A DNA stretch of 39,592 nt from Sphingomonas sp. ERG5. GTDB taxonomy: Bacteria > Pseudomonadota > Alphaproteobacteria > Sphingomonadales > Sphingomonadaceae. Location: NCBI RefSeq assembly GCF_000803065.1, contig NZ_JSXI01000062.1, positions 1 to 39,592 of the forward strand, written 5' to 3'. The notes under the pieces were generated by a model. It did not search any database. It was given only the letters and a program-made list of their open reading frames with translations, and was not told the DNA's origin. This document shows positions 15,548 through 23,091 of this stretch, piece by piece; position 1 is the stretch's first letter, and each line of letters opens with the position of its first letter. A program made the position numbers and the translations under genes.

Positions 15548-15808
15548 CGGCACCTCGCTACAGTCGAAGCAGCCAAGTCTGACGGGCGTCGCGCGGTATC
15601 GCAAGGGGCGCGGCGACTATGGGGTGAGCAATCTTCGAATGGTCTGGCGTTCCGCACTGACAGGCATGAGCGGCTTTTGGGGCCTGAAGGTCGCAGTTCT
15701 ACAATTGCCGAGATGATTGGGACATGGCGGCTGAATCATTGACCAGCGGCAGCCGCGGAAGAGTGGCGGTTGGTGGTTTACGGTCCATCCGTTGTTCGAG
15801 GCAGCAAA

Positions 15809-16165
15809 TTATCTGTCGCTCACTTCAACGCCTGCCGGCGCAGGCGCGGATTTAATCGCGCAGTTGAGGACCACTTGCAGCTTGTCCCGGGAATAAGCAG
15901 GGCCTTCGGTATAGGCCGAGTCAACCACACATCCCGATGCATATTCGGCGGCACGCGCGGCGAGCGCGTAATGTTCCGCGTTCAGTTTTACGATCAACGA
16001 TTGCCGCGAGACCTCTGCGTCATTGCCGCGCTGAACCACTTTGAAGCTGGCCTCTCCAATTTTGACGATCTTCACGACCTTGCGCGCCTTTTCCGAGGCG
16101 AATGCTCCAGGCGCATATGCTCCTGAAACGATGAGCGCCATCATGACCCCAAAGCGCATATTCAT
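15809..16165 (-). CDS. small exported hypothetical protein
   Basis: Protein of 118 residues with a signal peptide (MNMRFGVMMALIVSGAYAPGAFASE, cleavage near AFA-SE; 20-residue core shown only in part here as VMMALIVSGAYAPG). The mature part is basic at first (KARKVVKIVKIG), then mixed. It has two cysteines that could form a disulphide (SGCVVDS, VLNCAIK). I do not recognise a family. The ATG at 16165 follows GGGGG at 6 nt; an ATG at 16159 is also possible. A good sigma-70-type promoter candidate lies upstream (16221-16249). Codon use is less GC-biased than its neighbours. It is probably monocistronic. Confidence 0.6.
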   Translation of the reverse strand: MNMRFGVMMALIVSGAYAPGAFASEKARKVVKIVKIGEASFKVVQRGNDAEVSRQSLIVKLNAEHYALAARAAEYASGCVVDSAYTEGPAYSRDKLQVVLNCAIKSAPAPAGVEVSDR

Positions 16166-16220
16166 GATCAGCCCCCGGCCCGCACCCGCATAAAAAAAGC
16201 GATTAAATGGTGCTCAGCGA

Positions 16221-16249
16221 AACATATCGAGCTCCTTTTCGTCTTTCAA
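16221..16249 (-). promoter_or_regulatory. promoter candidate for the exported protein at 15809-16165
   Basis: On the - strand: TTGAAA (-35, 16249-16244), 17-bp spacer, TATGTT (-10, 16226-16221). Five of six and four of six matches to the sigma-70 consensus. The transcript would start near 16214, about 50 nt before the ATG at 16165. Confidence 0.5.
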
Positions 16250-16538
16250 CAACGCGCCTCCAAGACATCAGCGAATATTCAAGGTCGACGTGTTTAACCG
16301 CTGGCCCCTTGTCATTATCGAACATCCACTTTGGGCACGCATCCTTTTCCGGAAGGCGGATCGACCGCTTGCCAGCAGCGCGGGGCGTTCCCGCTTTATG
16401 GATACGCGACCCGCGCGACATTTGCGGCCCGTTTCTCGACTTCGCCCGAAACGAACGGGGTTGAGGTTACCACGCCTCGCTCTCCTGTCCTTTCCCGAGC
16501 CAGCCCAACCTATACATCCCGCTTACCCACTTCAACAA

Positions 16539-16562
16539 ACAGACTGTACGTTCTGTAAATGC
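16539..16562 (+). promoter_or_regulatory. operator-like element before the TonB-dependent receptor
   Basis: ACAGACTGTACGTTCTGT (16539-16556) is palindromic in its arms (ACAGA/TCTGT) and centre (GTAC), followed by AAATGC. The same form, ACAGA-N8-TCTGTAARTGC, occurs in the same orientation upstream of the sugar transporter (30682-30705). It lies 55 nt before the ATG at 16618. A weak promoter frame can be seen around it (TTCAAC 16531-16536, 17 bp, TGTAAA 16554-16559), so a bound repressor would block it. Confidence 0.55.
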
Positions 16563-16617
16563 AATGCTACATCGCGAGTCGAACGGCGGATGACCGTTGC
16601 GAGGGAGGATGAGTTCG

Positions 16618-18933
16618 ATGGGTATTCAGCGGAAAATCGCGCTTGTGTCGGGCACCGCGCTGATGGCGTTCTGCCAGCCCGCCTTTGCGCAGGACGCGAC
16701 GCCAGTTCCGGATACAACCACGACGCAAGGCGCCGAGGCTTCACAGGATGGCGGCGTCGGCGACATCATCGTCACCGCGAGCAAGCGTGAAGAGCGACTG
16801 CAGGACGTGCCGGTGTCGGTCACTTTGGTCGATGGCGCACAGCTCACCCGCCAGAATATCAACGAAGTCGGCGACATCACCCGCGCCGCGCCGGCGCTCA
16901 ACACCGCTGGGCCGTTCGGCGCGCTGAGCATTCGCGGCGTCGGCAGCCTGTCCTTCTCGCGCTCGTCCGAAGGCAGTGTCGGTGTGGTCGTCGACGGTGT
17001 CGCGCTCGCCAACACCTCGGCCAACCCGCCGCAGCTGTTCGACGTGGCGCGGGTCGAAGTGCTCGAAGGACCGCAGGGCACCTTGTTCGGCCGCAACTCG
17101 TCGGCCGGCGTGCTCAATATCGTCACCGTCGCGCCGAATCCCGACGCGTTCGAAGTCATTGCCCATGCCGATGTCGGCAGCCGCGACACTTATGTCGGCC
17201 GCGCGACGATCAACCTGCCGATTGCCGGCAATGCCGCGCTGCGCGTGTCGGGGGCGTACAACCAGGCGCCGGAAAACCAGTATAACCGCTACAATGGCAG
17301 CTTCCTGCATTCGATCGGCAAGAGCGGCCGCGCGCGGTTCAAATGGGATCCGACCGCGGACATCACCATCAACCTGATCGCCGATTACACCCAGTTCGAC
17401 CGGCAGGGCGGCGCGCCCTGGACGGTGTATCATTCGACCCCGGGCAGCCTGTTGTCGCAGCGCCTGGCCGCGTGCGGCGTGACCGTCGGCCAGCAAAACC
17501 AGGACGGCTGTGTCGATGGCGGCGAGCAGACCACAACCAAGACCTATGGCTTTTCCGGTCAGGCCGACATGCAGATCGGCGGCGTCACGCTGACCTCGAT
17601 CAGCGCCTATCGCGCCTTCAAGCAGACCAGCACCGGCAGCGATGCGGACAGCGTGCCGATCAACCTGCTCAACCGCAACCAGTCGCTCGGCGACTATCGC
17701 AATTTCAGCCAGGAATTGCGGCTGACGTCCCGCAGCGGCGGGTTCGTCGAGTATGTCGGCGGGCTCTATTATTTCGATGGCCAGCTCGACACGTCGAACG
17801 ACCAGCGCGGCTTCCTGTTCAGGGACGTGCCGGTTCCCGGCATCGGCATTCCCCTGCCCAATGTGCCGTTCGGCCAGCGCGTGGCGACCACATCGTCAGT
17901 GACCAGCGTCGCCGCGTTCGGCCAGGCGACCTTCAACCTGACATCCGCCCTGCGCGTGATCGCCGGCGCGCGCTATGGCAATGAGGACGTCCGCGCCTTT
18001 ACCGTCGGCACACCCACACCGGGCGGTGCGGCCTTTGCCGGTGTCGGCACCAAGCGCGGCAAGGTCAGCGACACCTATTTCTCCTACCGGCTCGGCGCGC
18101 AGTTCGACCTGAGCGACGGCATCATGCTCTATGGCACCTACACCAAGGGCTATAAGGGACCGTCGATCAACGACCAGTCGATCGGGCCGAACATCCCGAC
18201 CATCGTCCGCCCCGAAATCCCGTGTGCGAGCGAAATCGGCATCAAGACGACCTTGCTCAATGGCCGCCTCGCGATCAATCTCGCCGGATTCTACACCAAG
18301 GTGACCGATTTCCAGGCACAGTTCTTCGACCCCGGCATCTCACAGTTCGTGTTCGGCAATGCGCCGTCGCTGAAAACCAAGGGCGTATCGCTGAGCGTGT
18401 TCGGCCGGCCGGTCCATGGGCTCACGCTCAATCTCAACGCGCTCTACAATGACGCAAAATATGGCGACGGCTATTATGTCGCCTGCGCCCAGCTCCAGAC
18501 CGCGGCCAATGGTTGCGTCGTCGTGCCGGGCACCAAGACGCTCGCCGACAATGCCGGCGGCAATCGCCTTGCAGGCAGCCCGAAATGGAAGCTGACTGGC
18601 AGCGGCGAATATGAAGCGTCGCTCAGCGACAGCCTCGCCGCCTATGTCCAGGCGGATGTCGTCTACACGTCGCGGATCAATTTCACCGCGAATTACGACC
18701 CGCTCGCGGCCAATGCGCCGGCGGCGATCTTCGGCGGACGGATCGGCCTGCGCACGTCGGATCAGCGCTACGGCATCGCAGTGTTCGGCCGAAACCTGTT
18801 CGATGTGTACCGCGCGAGCGTGCGCTTCCCGACCTCGGTCGCGGCGCAGCAAAAGGATCCGCAATCCTATTCGCAGATTTCAGGCACTGATTCACGCCGC
18901 GTGATCGGCCTGTCGCTCGACGCGAAATTCTGA
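16618..18933 (+). CDS. TonB-dependent outer-membrane receptor
   Basis: Outer-membrane active transporter of 771 residues. It has a signal peptide (1-24, ending AFA), a TonB-box-like DIIVTA segment near residues 48-53, the plug domain (REERLQDVPVSV..., with the typical SIRGVG and FGRNSSAGV segments) and a 22-strand barrel ending in a terminal Phe (DAKF). The frame opens at 16597, but GAGGGAGG at 16601-16608 is best spaced for the ATG at 16618, which also gives a clean signal peptide. It leads a run with an esterase, TetR, GH1 glycosidase and beta-lactamase-fold hydrolase, so the likely ligand is a glycoside or an acylated sugar. The plug resembles the broad sphingomonad receptor group, so the ligand cannot be named. 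Confidence 0.93.
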   Translation: MGIQRKIALVSGTALMAFCQPAFAQDATPVPDTTTTQGAEASQDGGVGDIIVTASKREERLQDVPVSVTLVDGAQLTRQNINEVGDITRAAPALNTAGPFGALSIRGVGSLSFSRSSEGSVGVVVDGVALANTSANPPQLFDVARVEVLEGPQGTLFGRNSSAGVLNIVTVAPNPDAFEVIAHADVGSRDTYVGRATINLPIAGNAALRVSGAYNQAPENQYNRYNGSFLHSIGKSGRARFKWDPTADITINLIADYTQFDRQGGAPWTVYHSTPGSLLSQRLAACGVTVGQQNQDGCVDGGEQTTTKTYGFSGQADMQIGGVTLTSISAYRAFKQTSTGSDADSVPINLLNRNQSLGDYRNFSQELRLTSRSGGFVEYVGGLYYFDGQLDTSNDQRGFLFRDVPVPGIGIPLPNVPFGQRVATTSSVTSVAAFGQATFNLTSALRVIAGARYGNEDVRAFTVGTPTPGGAAFAGVGTKRGKVSDTYFSYRLGAQFDLSDGIMLYGTYTKGYKGPSINDQSIGPNIPTIVRPEIPCASEIGIKTTLLNGRLAINLAGFYTKVTDFQAQFFDPGISQFVFGNAPSLKTKGVSLSVFGRPVHGLTLNLNALYNDAKYGDGYYVACAQLQTAANGCVVVPGTKTLADNAGGNRLAGSPKWKLTGSGEYEASLSDSLAAYVQADVVYTSRINFTANYDPLAANAPAAIFGGRIGLRTSDQRYGIAVFGRNLFDVYRASVRFPTSVAAQQKDPQSYSQISGTDSRRVIGLSLDAKF

Positions 18934-18936
18934 AGG

Positions 18937-19905
18937 ATGAACAAGGACGCTGCGAATTTCGAAGTTGCCGCTTCGGTCTCACCCGAGGCGCGAGCGAAGC
19001 TGGAGGGCATTCGCGCCTTTCTGGCCGCGATACCGGCGCCGGCAATTCCGCAGACTCTGGCCGATTTCGATGCAGCGGCAGCGCGTGGCGCGGTGCTGGC
19101 GGAACAGCTCGGCCGGTCGGCGATCGAGGCGCTGGCCCCGGTCGTCACCGAGCGGATTTTGGGCGGTGTCGCGGTACTCGACATCTGCCCCAGGGATCAT
19201 CGCGATGACGGCAGCGTCATCGTCTATGTCCATGGCGGCGGCTTCGTCAGCGGCTCCGCGCGCGCCAATCTGCTCACCGCCGCCCTTGCCGCCGCGACCA
19301 GCGGGCGGCGGCTGATCTCGATCGACTATATGCTCGCGCCGCGCGGGACATGGGACGTGATCCTCGATCAGGTCGCCACGGTGTGGACCGCGCTGATCGA
19401 GCAAGGGGTCGCGCCCGGCGGGATGGGCCTGTTCGGGGATTCGGCCGGTGGCTGTATCGCTGCCGCCGCCACCTTGCTGCTTCGCGATCGGGGCATGGCG
19501 ATGCCGGCTGCGTTGATCATGCTGTCGCCGGTCACCGACCTGCACGGCGAAGGCGACACCACCGTAACATTGGCCCCGGTCGACTATCTCGACGCGACGG
19601 TGCGGCACCTTGCGCGCCAGGCCTATGCGCCGGGCGCCGATTTGACCGACCCACTGGTCTCGCCGATCTTTGGCGACTTCGCCAAAGGCTATCCGCCAGT
19701 GCTGCTGCAGGTCGGAACGCGCGAAATGCTGCTCAGCGACAGCGTGCGGCTGCATCGCCGGCTGCGCGAGGCCGGGCAATCGTCGCGGCTCGAACTCTAT
19801 GAAGGCATGCCGCACGTGTTCCAGTCGCTGCTTGCCGATGCGCCCGAGGGGCGTGCCGCCTGGGCCGAAATGGCGGCGTTCTGGTCGGAGCATTTGCAGT
19901 CATGA
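18937..19905 (+). CDS. HSL-family esterase (acetyl-hydrolase type)
   Basis: Cytoplasmic esterase of the hormone-sensitive lipase-like alpha/beta hydrolases, 322 residues. The oxyanion motif is HGGG (99-102), the nucleophile is Ser169 in GDSAG, and the His is His293 in PHVF. At the acid position the usual Asp seems to be Glu263 in GTREMLL, a substitution seen in part of this family. The gene begins three bases after the receptor stop, so the two are translationally linked; the ATG has AAGG directly before it. Its role may be deacylation of the compound imported by the receptor. No signal peptide is visible. Confidence 0.88.
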   Translation: MNKDAANFEVAASVSPEARAKLEGIRAFLAAIPAPAIPQTLADFDAAAARGAVLAEQLGRSAIEALAPVVTERILGGVAVLDICPRDHRDDGSVIVYVHGGGFVSGSARANLLTAALAAATSGRRLISIDYMLAPRGTWDVILDQVATVWTALIEQGVAPGGMGLFGDSAGGCIAAAATLLLRDRGMAMPAALIMLSPVTDLHGEGDTTVTLAPVDYLDATVRHLARQAYAPGADLTDPLVSPIFGDFAKGYPPVLLQVGTREMLLSDSVRLHRRLREAGQSSRLELYEGMPHVFQSLLADAPEGRAAWAEMAAFWSEHLQS

Positions 19906-19951
19906 CCGGCGAGACACTGGCATCCGCGCCGCGCACCGATACACTGCGCGC

Positions 19952-20584
19952 ATGACCCAGACCGCCACCAAGATCCGCCCGCCCCGCCGCCCCCAGGCCG
20001 AACGAAGCGCCGACACGCGCGCCAAGCTGATCGAGGCGGCGATCATTTGTCTCCACCGCTTCGGCTATAGCGCGACCACGGTCACCATCGTCGCCGAGGA
20101 AGCCGGGGTCAGCCGCGGCGCGATGACGCATCAATTCCCCGCCAAGACCGACCTGATGCTCGCCGTGGTCGGCGCGGTGTATGAGGCGGACACCGAGCAT
20201 TACCGGCGCGCGCTCACGGCACTATCGCCGGCGCAATGGATGAAGACCCTGCCCGCGACGATGTGGGAGGCGATCAGTTGCCCGTCCGGCGTCGCGGTGA
20301 TGGAGATCATGCTTGCTTCGCGGTCGGATGACGATCTCGCGGTCAAGCTGCGCGCATTGCAATCCGATATCGACCTGCACGCGCATGCCGCGGTGGTCGA
20401 CCGGCATGCCCAGCTCGGCCTGGTCGAGCGCGAGGATGGCGAAGCGGTGCACCGCGTGTTCGTCGGCGCGGTGCGCGGCCTGACGCTCGAGGCATTGTTC
20501 ATGGACAATCGCGCCGAGGTCGAAAAGTCGATCGCGGTGCTGAGCGAGATGCTCGGCCTGCTTTACCCCAAATTGCTCGAATAA
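19952..20584 (+). CDS. TetR-family transcriptional regulator
   Basis: DNA-binding repressor-like protein of 210 residues. An Arg-rich N-terminal tail (KIRPPRRPQAERSADTR) is followed by the TetR helix-turn-helix (about 22-68: TRAKLIEAAIICL, SATTVTIVAEEAGVSRGAM, HQFPAKTDLM). The C-terminal domain is helical and varied, as in ligand-sensing TetR domains. A longer frame runs upstream inside the esterase, but the ATG at 19952 gives the natural start; no good Shine-Dalgarno is seen, so translation may be coupled. Its position in the operon between esterase and glycosidase suggests control of this locus. The palindrome-like elements at 16539 and 30682 are candidate binding sites (inference). Confidence 0.92.
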   Translation: MTQTATKIRPPRRPQAERSADTRAKLIEAAIICLHRFGYSATTVTIVAEEAGVSRGAMTHQFPAKTDLMLAVVGAVYEADTEHYRRALTALSPAQWMKTLPATMWEAISCPSGVAVMEIMLASRSDDDLAVKLRALQSDIDLHAHAAVVDRHAQLGLVEREDGEAVHRVFVGAVRGLTLEALFMDNRAEVEKSIAVLSEMLGLLYPKLLE

Positions 20585-20593
20585 CAGGAGACC

Positions 20594-21832
20594 ATGTTGA
20601 CCGATCCGTTGCGCAAACCCGTTCCCCAGGGCTTTTTATGGGGCACCGCGATTTCCGCGCACCAGAGTGAGGGCAACAACATCAACTCCGACGCCTGGCT
20701 GTGCGAGACCGTCACGCCGAGCATTTATCACGAACCGTCGCGCGACGCCTGCGACAGCTATAACCGGTTCGAGGAAGATGTGGCGATCGCCGCCGATCTT
20801 GGCTTCAACTGCCATCGCATAGGCATCGAATGGGCGCGGATCGAGCCCGAGCCTGGCCTGTTCTCCGGCGCCGAACTGGATCGCTATCGCCGCCTGCTCG
20901 ACGCGTGCCACAAGCGCGGGCTCGCGCCGATGGTTACTTATAACCACTTCACTGTACCACGCTGGTTCGCGGCGCGTGGCGGATTCGAAGTTGCCGACGG
21001 GTCGGACCTGTTCGCGCGCTTTGCCGAAAAGTCGACCGAGCGGCTCGGCGACCTGATCTCCTACGCCTCGACCTTCAATGAGGCGAACATCCAGCGGCTG
21101 ATCGCGCAGCTGCGGCGCGGCCCCGAAGCGCGCGCGACCTATGACCCAATGCTCGAGGCATGCGCCAGGGCATGTGGATCGGAGCGCTTCTCCTCGCTGC
21201 TGTTCGCACCAGTCGAGACGACCGAGGAGAATATGCTCGCCGCGCATGACAAGGCGATGGCGGCGATGAAGGCGGGCCCGGGCGATTTCCCGGTCGGCCT
21301 GACCCTGACCATGCAGGACGTGCAGGGCGTGGGCGAGAATAACATCTCGGAACATGTCATCGACCTGCTCTATGGCCCGTGGCTGGAAGCGGCGCGCAAG
21401 GCCGATTTCGTCGGCGTGCAGACCTATTCGCGCGTGCTGGTCGGCGCCGAAGGCCGCCTGCCCGCGCCCGAGGGCGCGGAGATGACCGCTGCGCATTATG
21501 AATTTTATCCGCAGGCGCTGGGCGGCACGATCCGCTTCGCCGCCGAACGCATCGGCGTGCCGATCTACGTCACCGAAACCGGCATGGCGACCAACGACGA
21601 CACGCGGCGCATCGCCTATATCGACGGCGCGCTGGCCGAGGTGCGCAAATGCCTGGACGACGGCATCGACGTGCACAGCTTCATCCAATGGTCGCTGCTC
21701 GACAATTTCGAATGGACCCGCGGCTATGGCGAGCGGTTCGGGCTGGTCGAGGTCAATTACGAGACGTTCGAACGCACGCCCAAGCCGAGCGCCTATCATC
21801 TCGGCGGCATCGCGAAGTCGGGCCTGATCTGA
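20594..21832 (+). CDS. divergent GH1 family glycosidase
   Basis: Retaining beta-glycosidase of family GH1, 412 residues, no signal peptide, so cytoplasmic. The TIM-barrel start GFLWGTAISAHQSEG carries the glycone-binding Gln24. His118 is in NHFTVPRW. The acid/base is Glu163 in TFNEAN (normally TFNEPN), and the nucleophile is Glu328 in VTETG (normally ITENG). The C-terminal substrate pocket has W366 and E373-W374 (NFEWTRGYGERFGL). The length is shorter than most GH1 (about 440-470), and the central part between 170 and 270 is unusual. AGGAG at 20586-20590 precedes the ATG at 20594. Its sugar specificity is not evident; an acylated or aromatic glycoside is an inference from the adjacent esterases. 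Confidence 0.9.
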   Translation: MLTDPLRKPVPQGFLWGTAISAHQSEGNNINSDAWLCETVTPSIYHEPSRDACDSYNRFEEDVAIAADLGFNCHRIGIEWARIEPEPGLFSGAELDRYRRLLDACHKRGLAPMVTYNHFTVPRWFAARGGFEVADGSDLFARFAEKSTERLGDLISYASTFNEANIQRLIAQLRRGPEARATYDPMLEACARACGSERFSSLLFAPVETTEENMLAAHDKAMAAMKAGPGDFPVGLTLTMQDVQGVGENNISEHVIDLLYGPWLEAARKADFVGVQTYSRVLVGAEGRLPAPEGAEMTAAHYEFYPQALGGTIRFAAERIGVPIYVTETGMATNDDTRRIAYIDGALAEVRKCLDDGIDVHSFIQWSLLDNFEWTRGYGERFGLVEVNYETFERTPKPSAYHLGGIAKSGLI

Positions 21833-23055
21833 TGACGCGCGTGCTGGAGCCGGCAACCCCGGGGCAGGTCGGCCTGTCGCCGGACGGCCTGGCGCGGGTC
21901 GATGCGGCGGTACAGGCACAGATCGACAAGGGCGTGGTGGCGGGCGCCATCACGCTCGTCGCGCGTCATGGCAAGCTGGTCCACACCAGCACATTGGGCG
22001 TGAAGGACCTGGCGAGCGGCAAACCGCTGCAGGTCGACAGCCTGTTCCGCATCTTCTCGATGACCAAGCCGATCACCGGCACCGCGATGCTGATCCTGCA
22101 TGATGCCGGTTTATGGTCGCCCGAGGATCCGATCGCGAAGCATTTGCCCGAACTTGCCGGCATGAAAGTGCTGGCCGGTTTCGATGCGGCGGGCCAGCCG
22201 GTCCTGGAGCAGGCAGCGCGCGCGCCGACCATGGGCGAGTTGATGACTCATCGCGCGGGCTTCGCTTATGGCATTCAGGGCAGCACGCCGGAGGACAAGC
22301 TCTATCATGATGCCGGGCTCTGGAGCGCGGCGGATCTGAACGAATTTGTGCAGCGGCTCGCGACCGTGCCGTTGGTCTATCAGCCCGGATCGACCTGGCG
22401 CTACAGCCTCGCGATGGACCTGCAGGGCGCGATCATCGAGCGGTTGAGCGGCCAGTCGCTGCCCGATTTCATGCAGGCGCGTATCTTCGGCCCGCTCGGC
22501 ATGGTCGACACCGCGTTCCATACCCCGCCTGAAAAGCGCGAGCGGCGCGCGACGCTCTATTTCGGTGCAGAGGGCGCGGCGCTGATGCCGCTTGCCGCCA
22601 ATCCGCTGTTGCCCGATCATGACACAGTGCCGTCACTGGCGCTGGGCGGGGCCGGGCTGATCTCCACCGCGCCGGATTATGCGCGCTATGCGCAGATGCT
22701 GCTCAACGGCGGGGAGTTTGCCGGCAAACGCATCGTCAGCGAAGTGAGCGTCAAGGCGCAGATGACCAACTACCTGCCCGACGAATTGCTCGAACGGCGT
22801 ATCGTCGCCGGCCACCAGAAATTCCGTCCCGGTTTCGGCTATGGCTATAATGGCGTGGTGTTCACCGACCCGGAGCTGGCGGGAATTCCCGTCGGCAAGG
22901 GCACCTATCACTGGGATGGCGCGGCGGGGACATGGTTCTGGGTCGACCCGGAGAACGACCTGCTGTTCGTCGGCCTGATCCAGCTGCTATCCTACACCGC
23001 GCCGCCGCTCCAGGCGACGACGCAGAAGCTGATGGCCGACGCGATCCTCGATTGA
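21832..23055 (+). CDS. beta-lactamase-fold serine hydrolase (esterase type)
   Basis: Protein of 407 residues of the class C beta-lactamase/EstB family (DD-peptidase fold). The nucleophile is Ser76 in SMTK (76-79), and Tyr191 in YSL is the probable base; the third motif is in the WDGAAG region near the C-terminus. No signal peptide is visible, which argues against a true periplasmic beta-lactamase and for a cytoplasmic esterase or transacylase. The ATG at 21832 overlaps the GH1 stop by one base (TGATG). A longer upstream frame is inside the GH1 gene. It is the fifth gene of the receptor operon and the second esterase-like one, supporting an acylated substrate. Confidence 0.88.
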   Translation: MTRVLEPATPGQVGLSPDGLARVDAAVQAQIDKGVVAGAITLVARHGKLVHTSTLGVKDLASGKPLQVDSLFRIFSMTKPITGTAMLILHDAGLWSPEDPIAKHLPELAGMKVLAGFDAAGQPVLEQAARAPTMGELMTHRAGFAYGIQGSTPEDKLYHDAGLWSAADLNEFVQRLATVPLVYQPGSTWRYSLAMDLQGAIIERLSGQSLPDFMQARIFGPLGMVDTAFHTPPEKRERRATLYFGAEGAALMPLAANPLLPDHDTVPSLALGGAGLISTAPDYARYAQMLLNGGEFAGKRIVSEVSVKAQMTNYLPDELLERRIVAGHQKFRPGFGYGYNGVVFTDPELAGIPVGKGTYHWDGAAGTWFWVDPENDLLFVGLIQLLSYTAPPLQATTQKLMADAILD

Positions 23056-23091
23056 GGCGGGACACCGGCCCCGCCTCATATCGGCCGTGCG

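Larger units (their letters stand above)
16166..16617. other. 452-bp divergent regulatory gap
   Basis: Separates the small exported protein (- strand) from the TonB-dependent receptor (+ strand). It contains a promoter candidate for the - strand (16221-16249) and an operator-like element near the receptor (16539-16562). Two frames of 70-85 codons exist here (16207-16464 + and 16203-16421 -), but they overlap, lack convincing start signals and resemble nothing I know. Confidence 0.6.

Noticed and set aside
15739..15745. RutR binding site (TTGACCA)
   Set aside because: Only one half of the known TTGACCA-N2-TGGTCAA palindrome is present, and it is about 190 bp from rutB.
16203..16464. Small genes in the gap before the TonB-dependent receptor
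   Set aside because: Two overlapping frames on opposite strands without ribosome binding sites or recognisable sequence.
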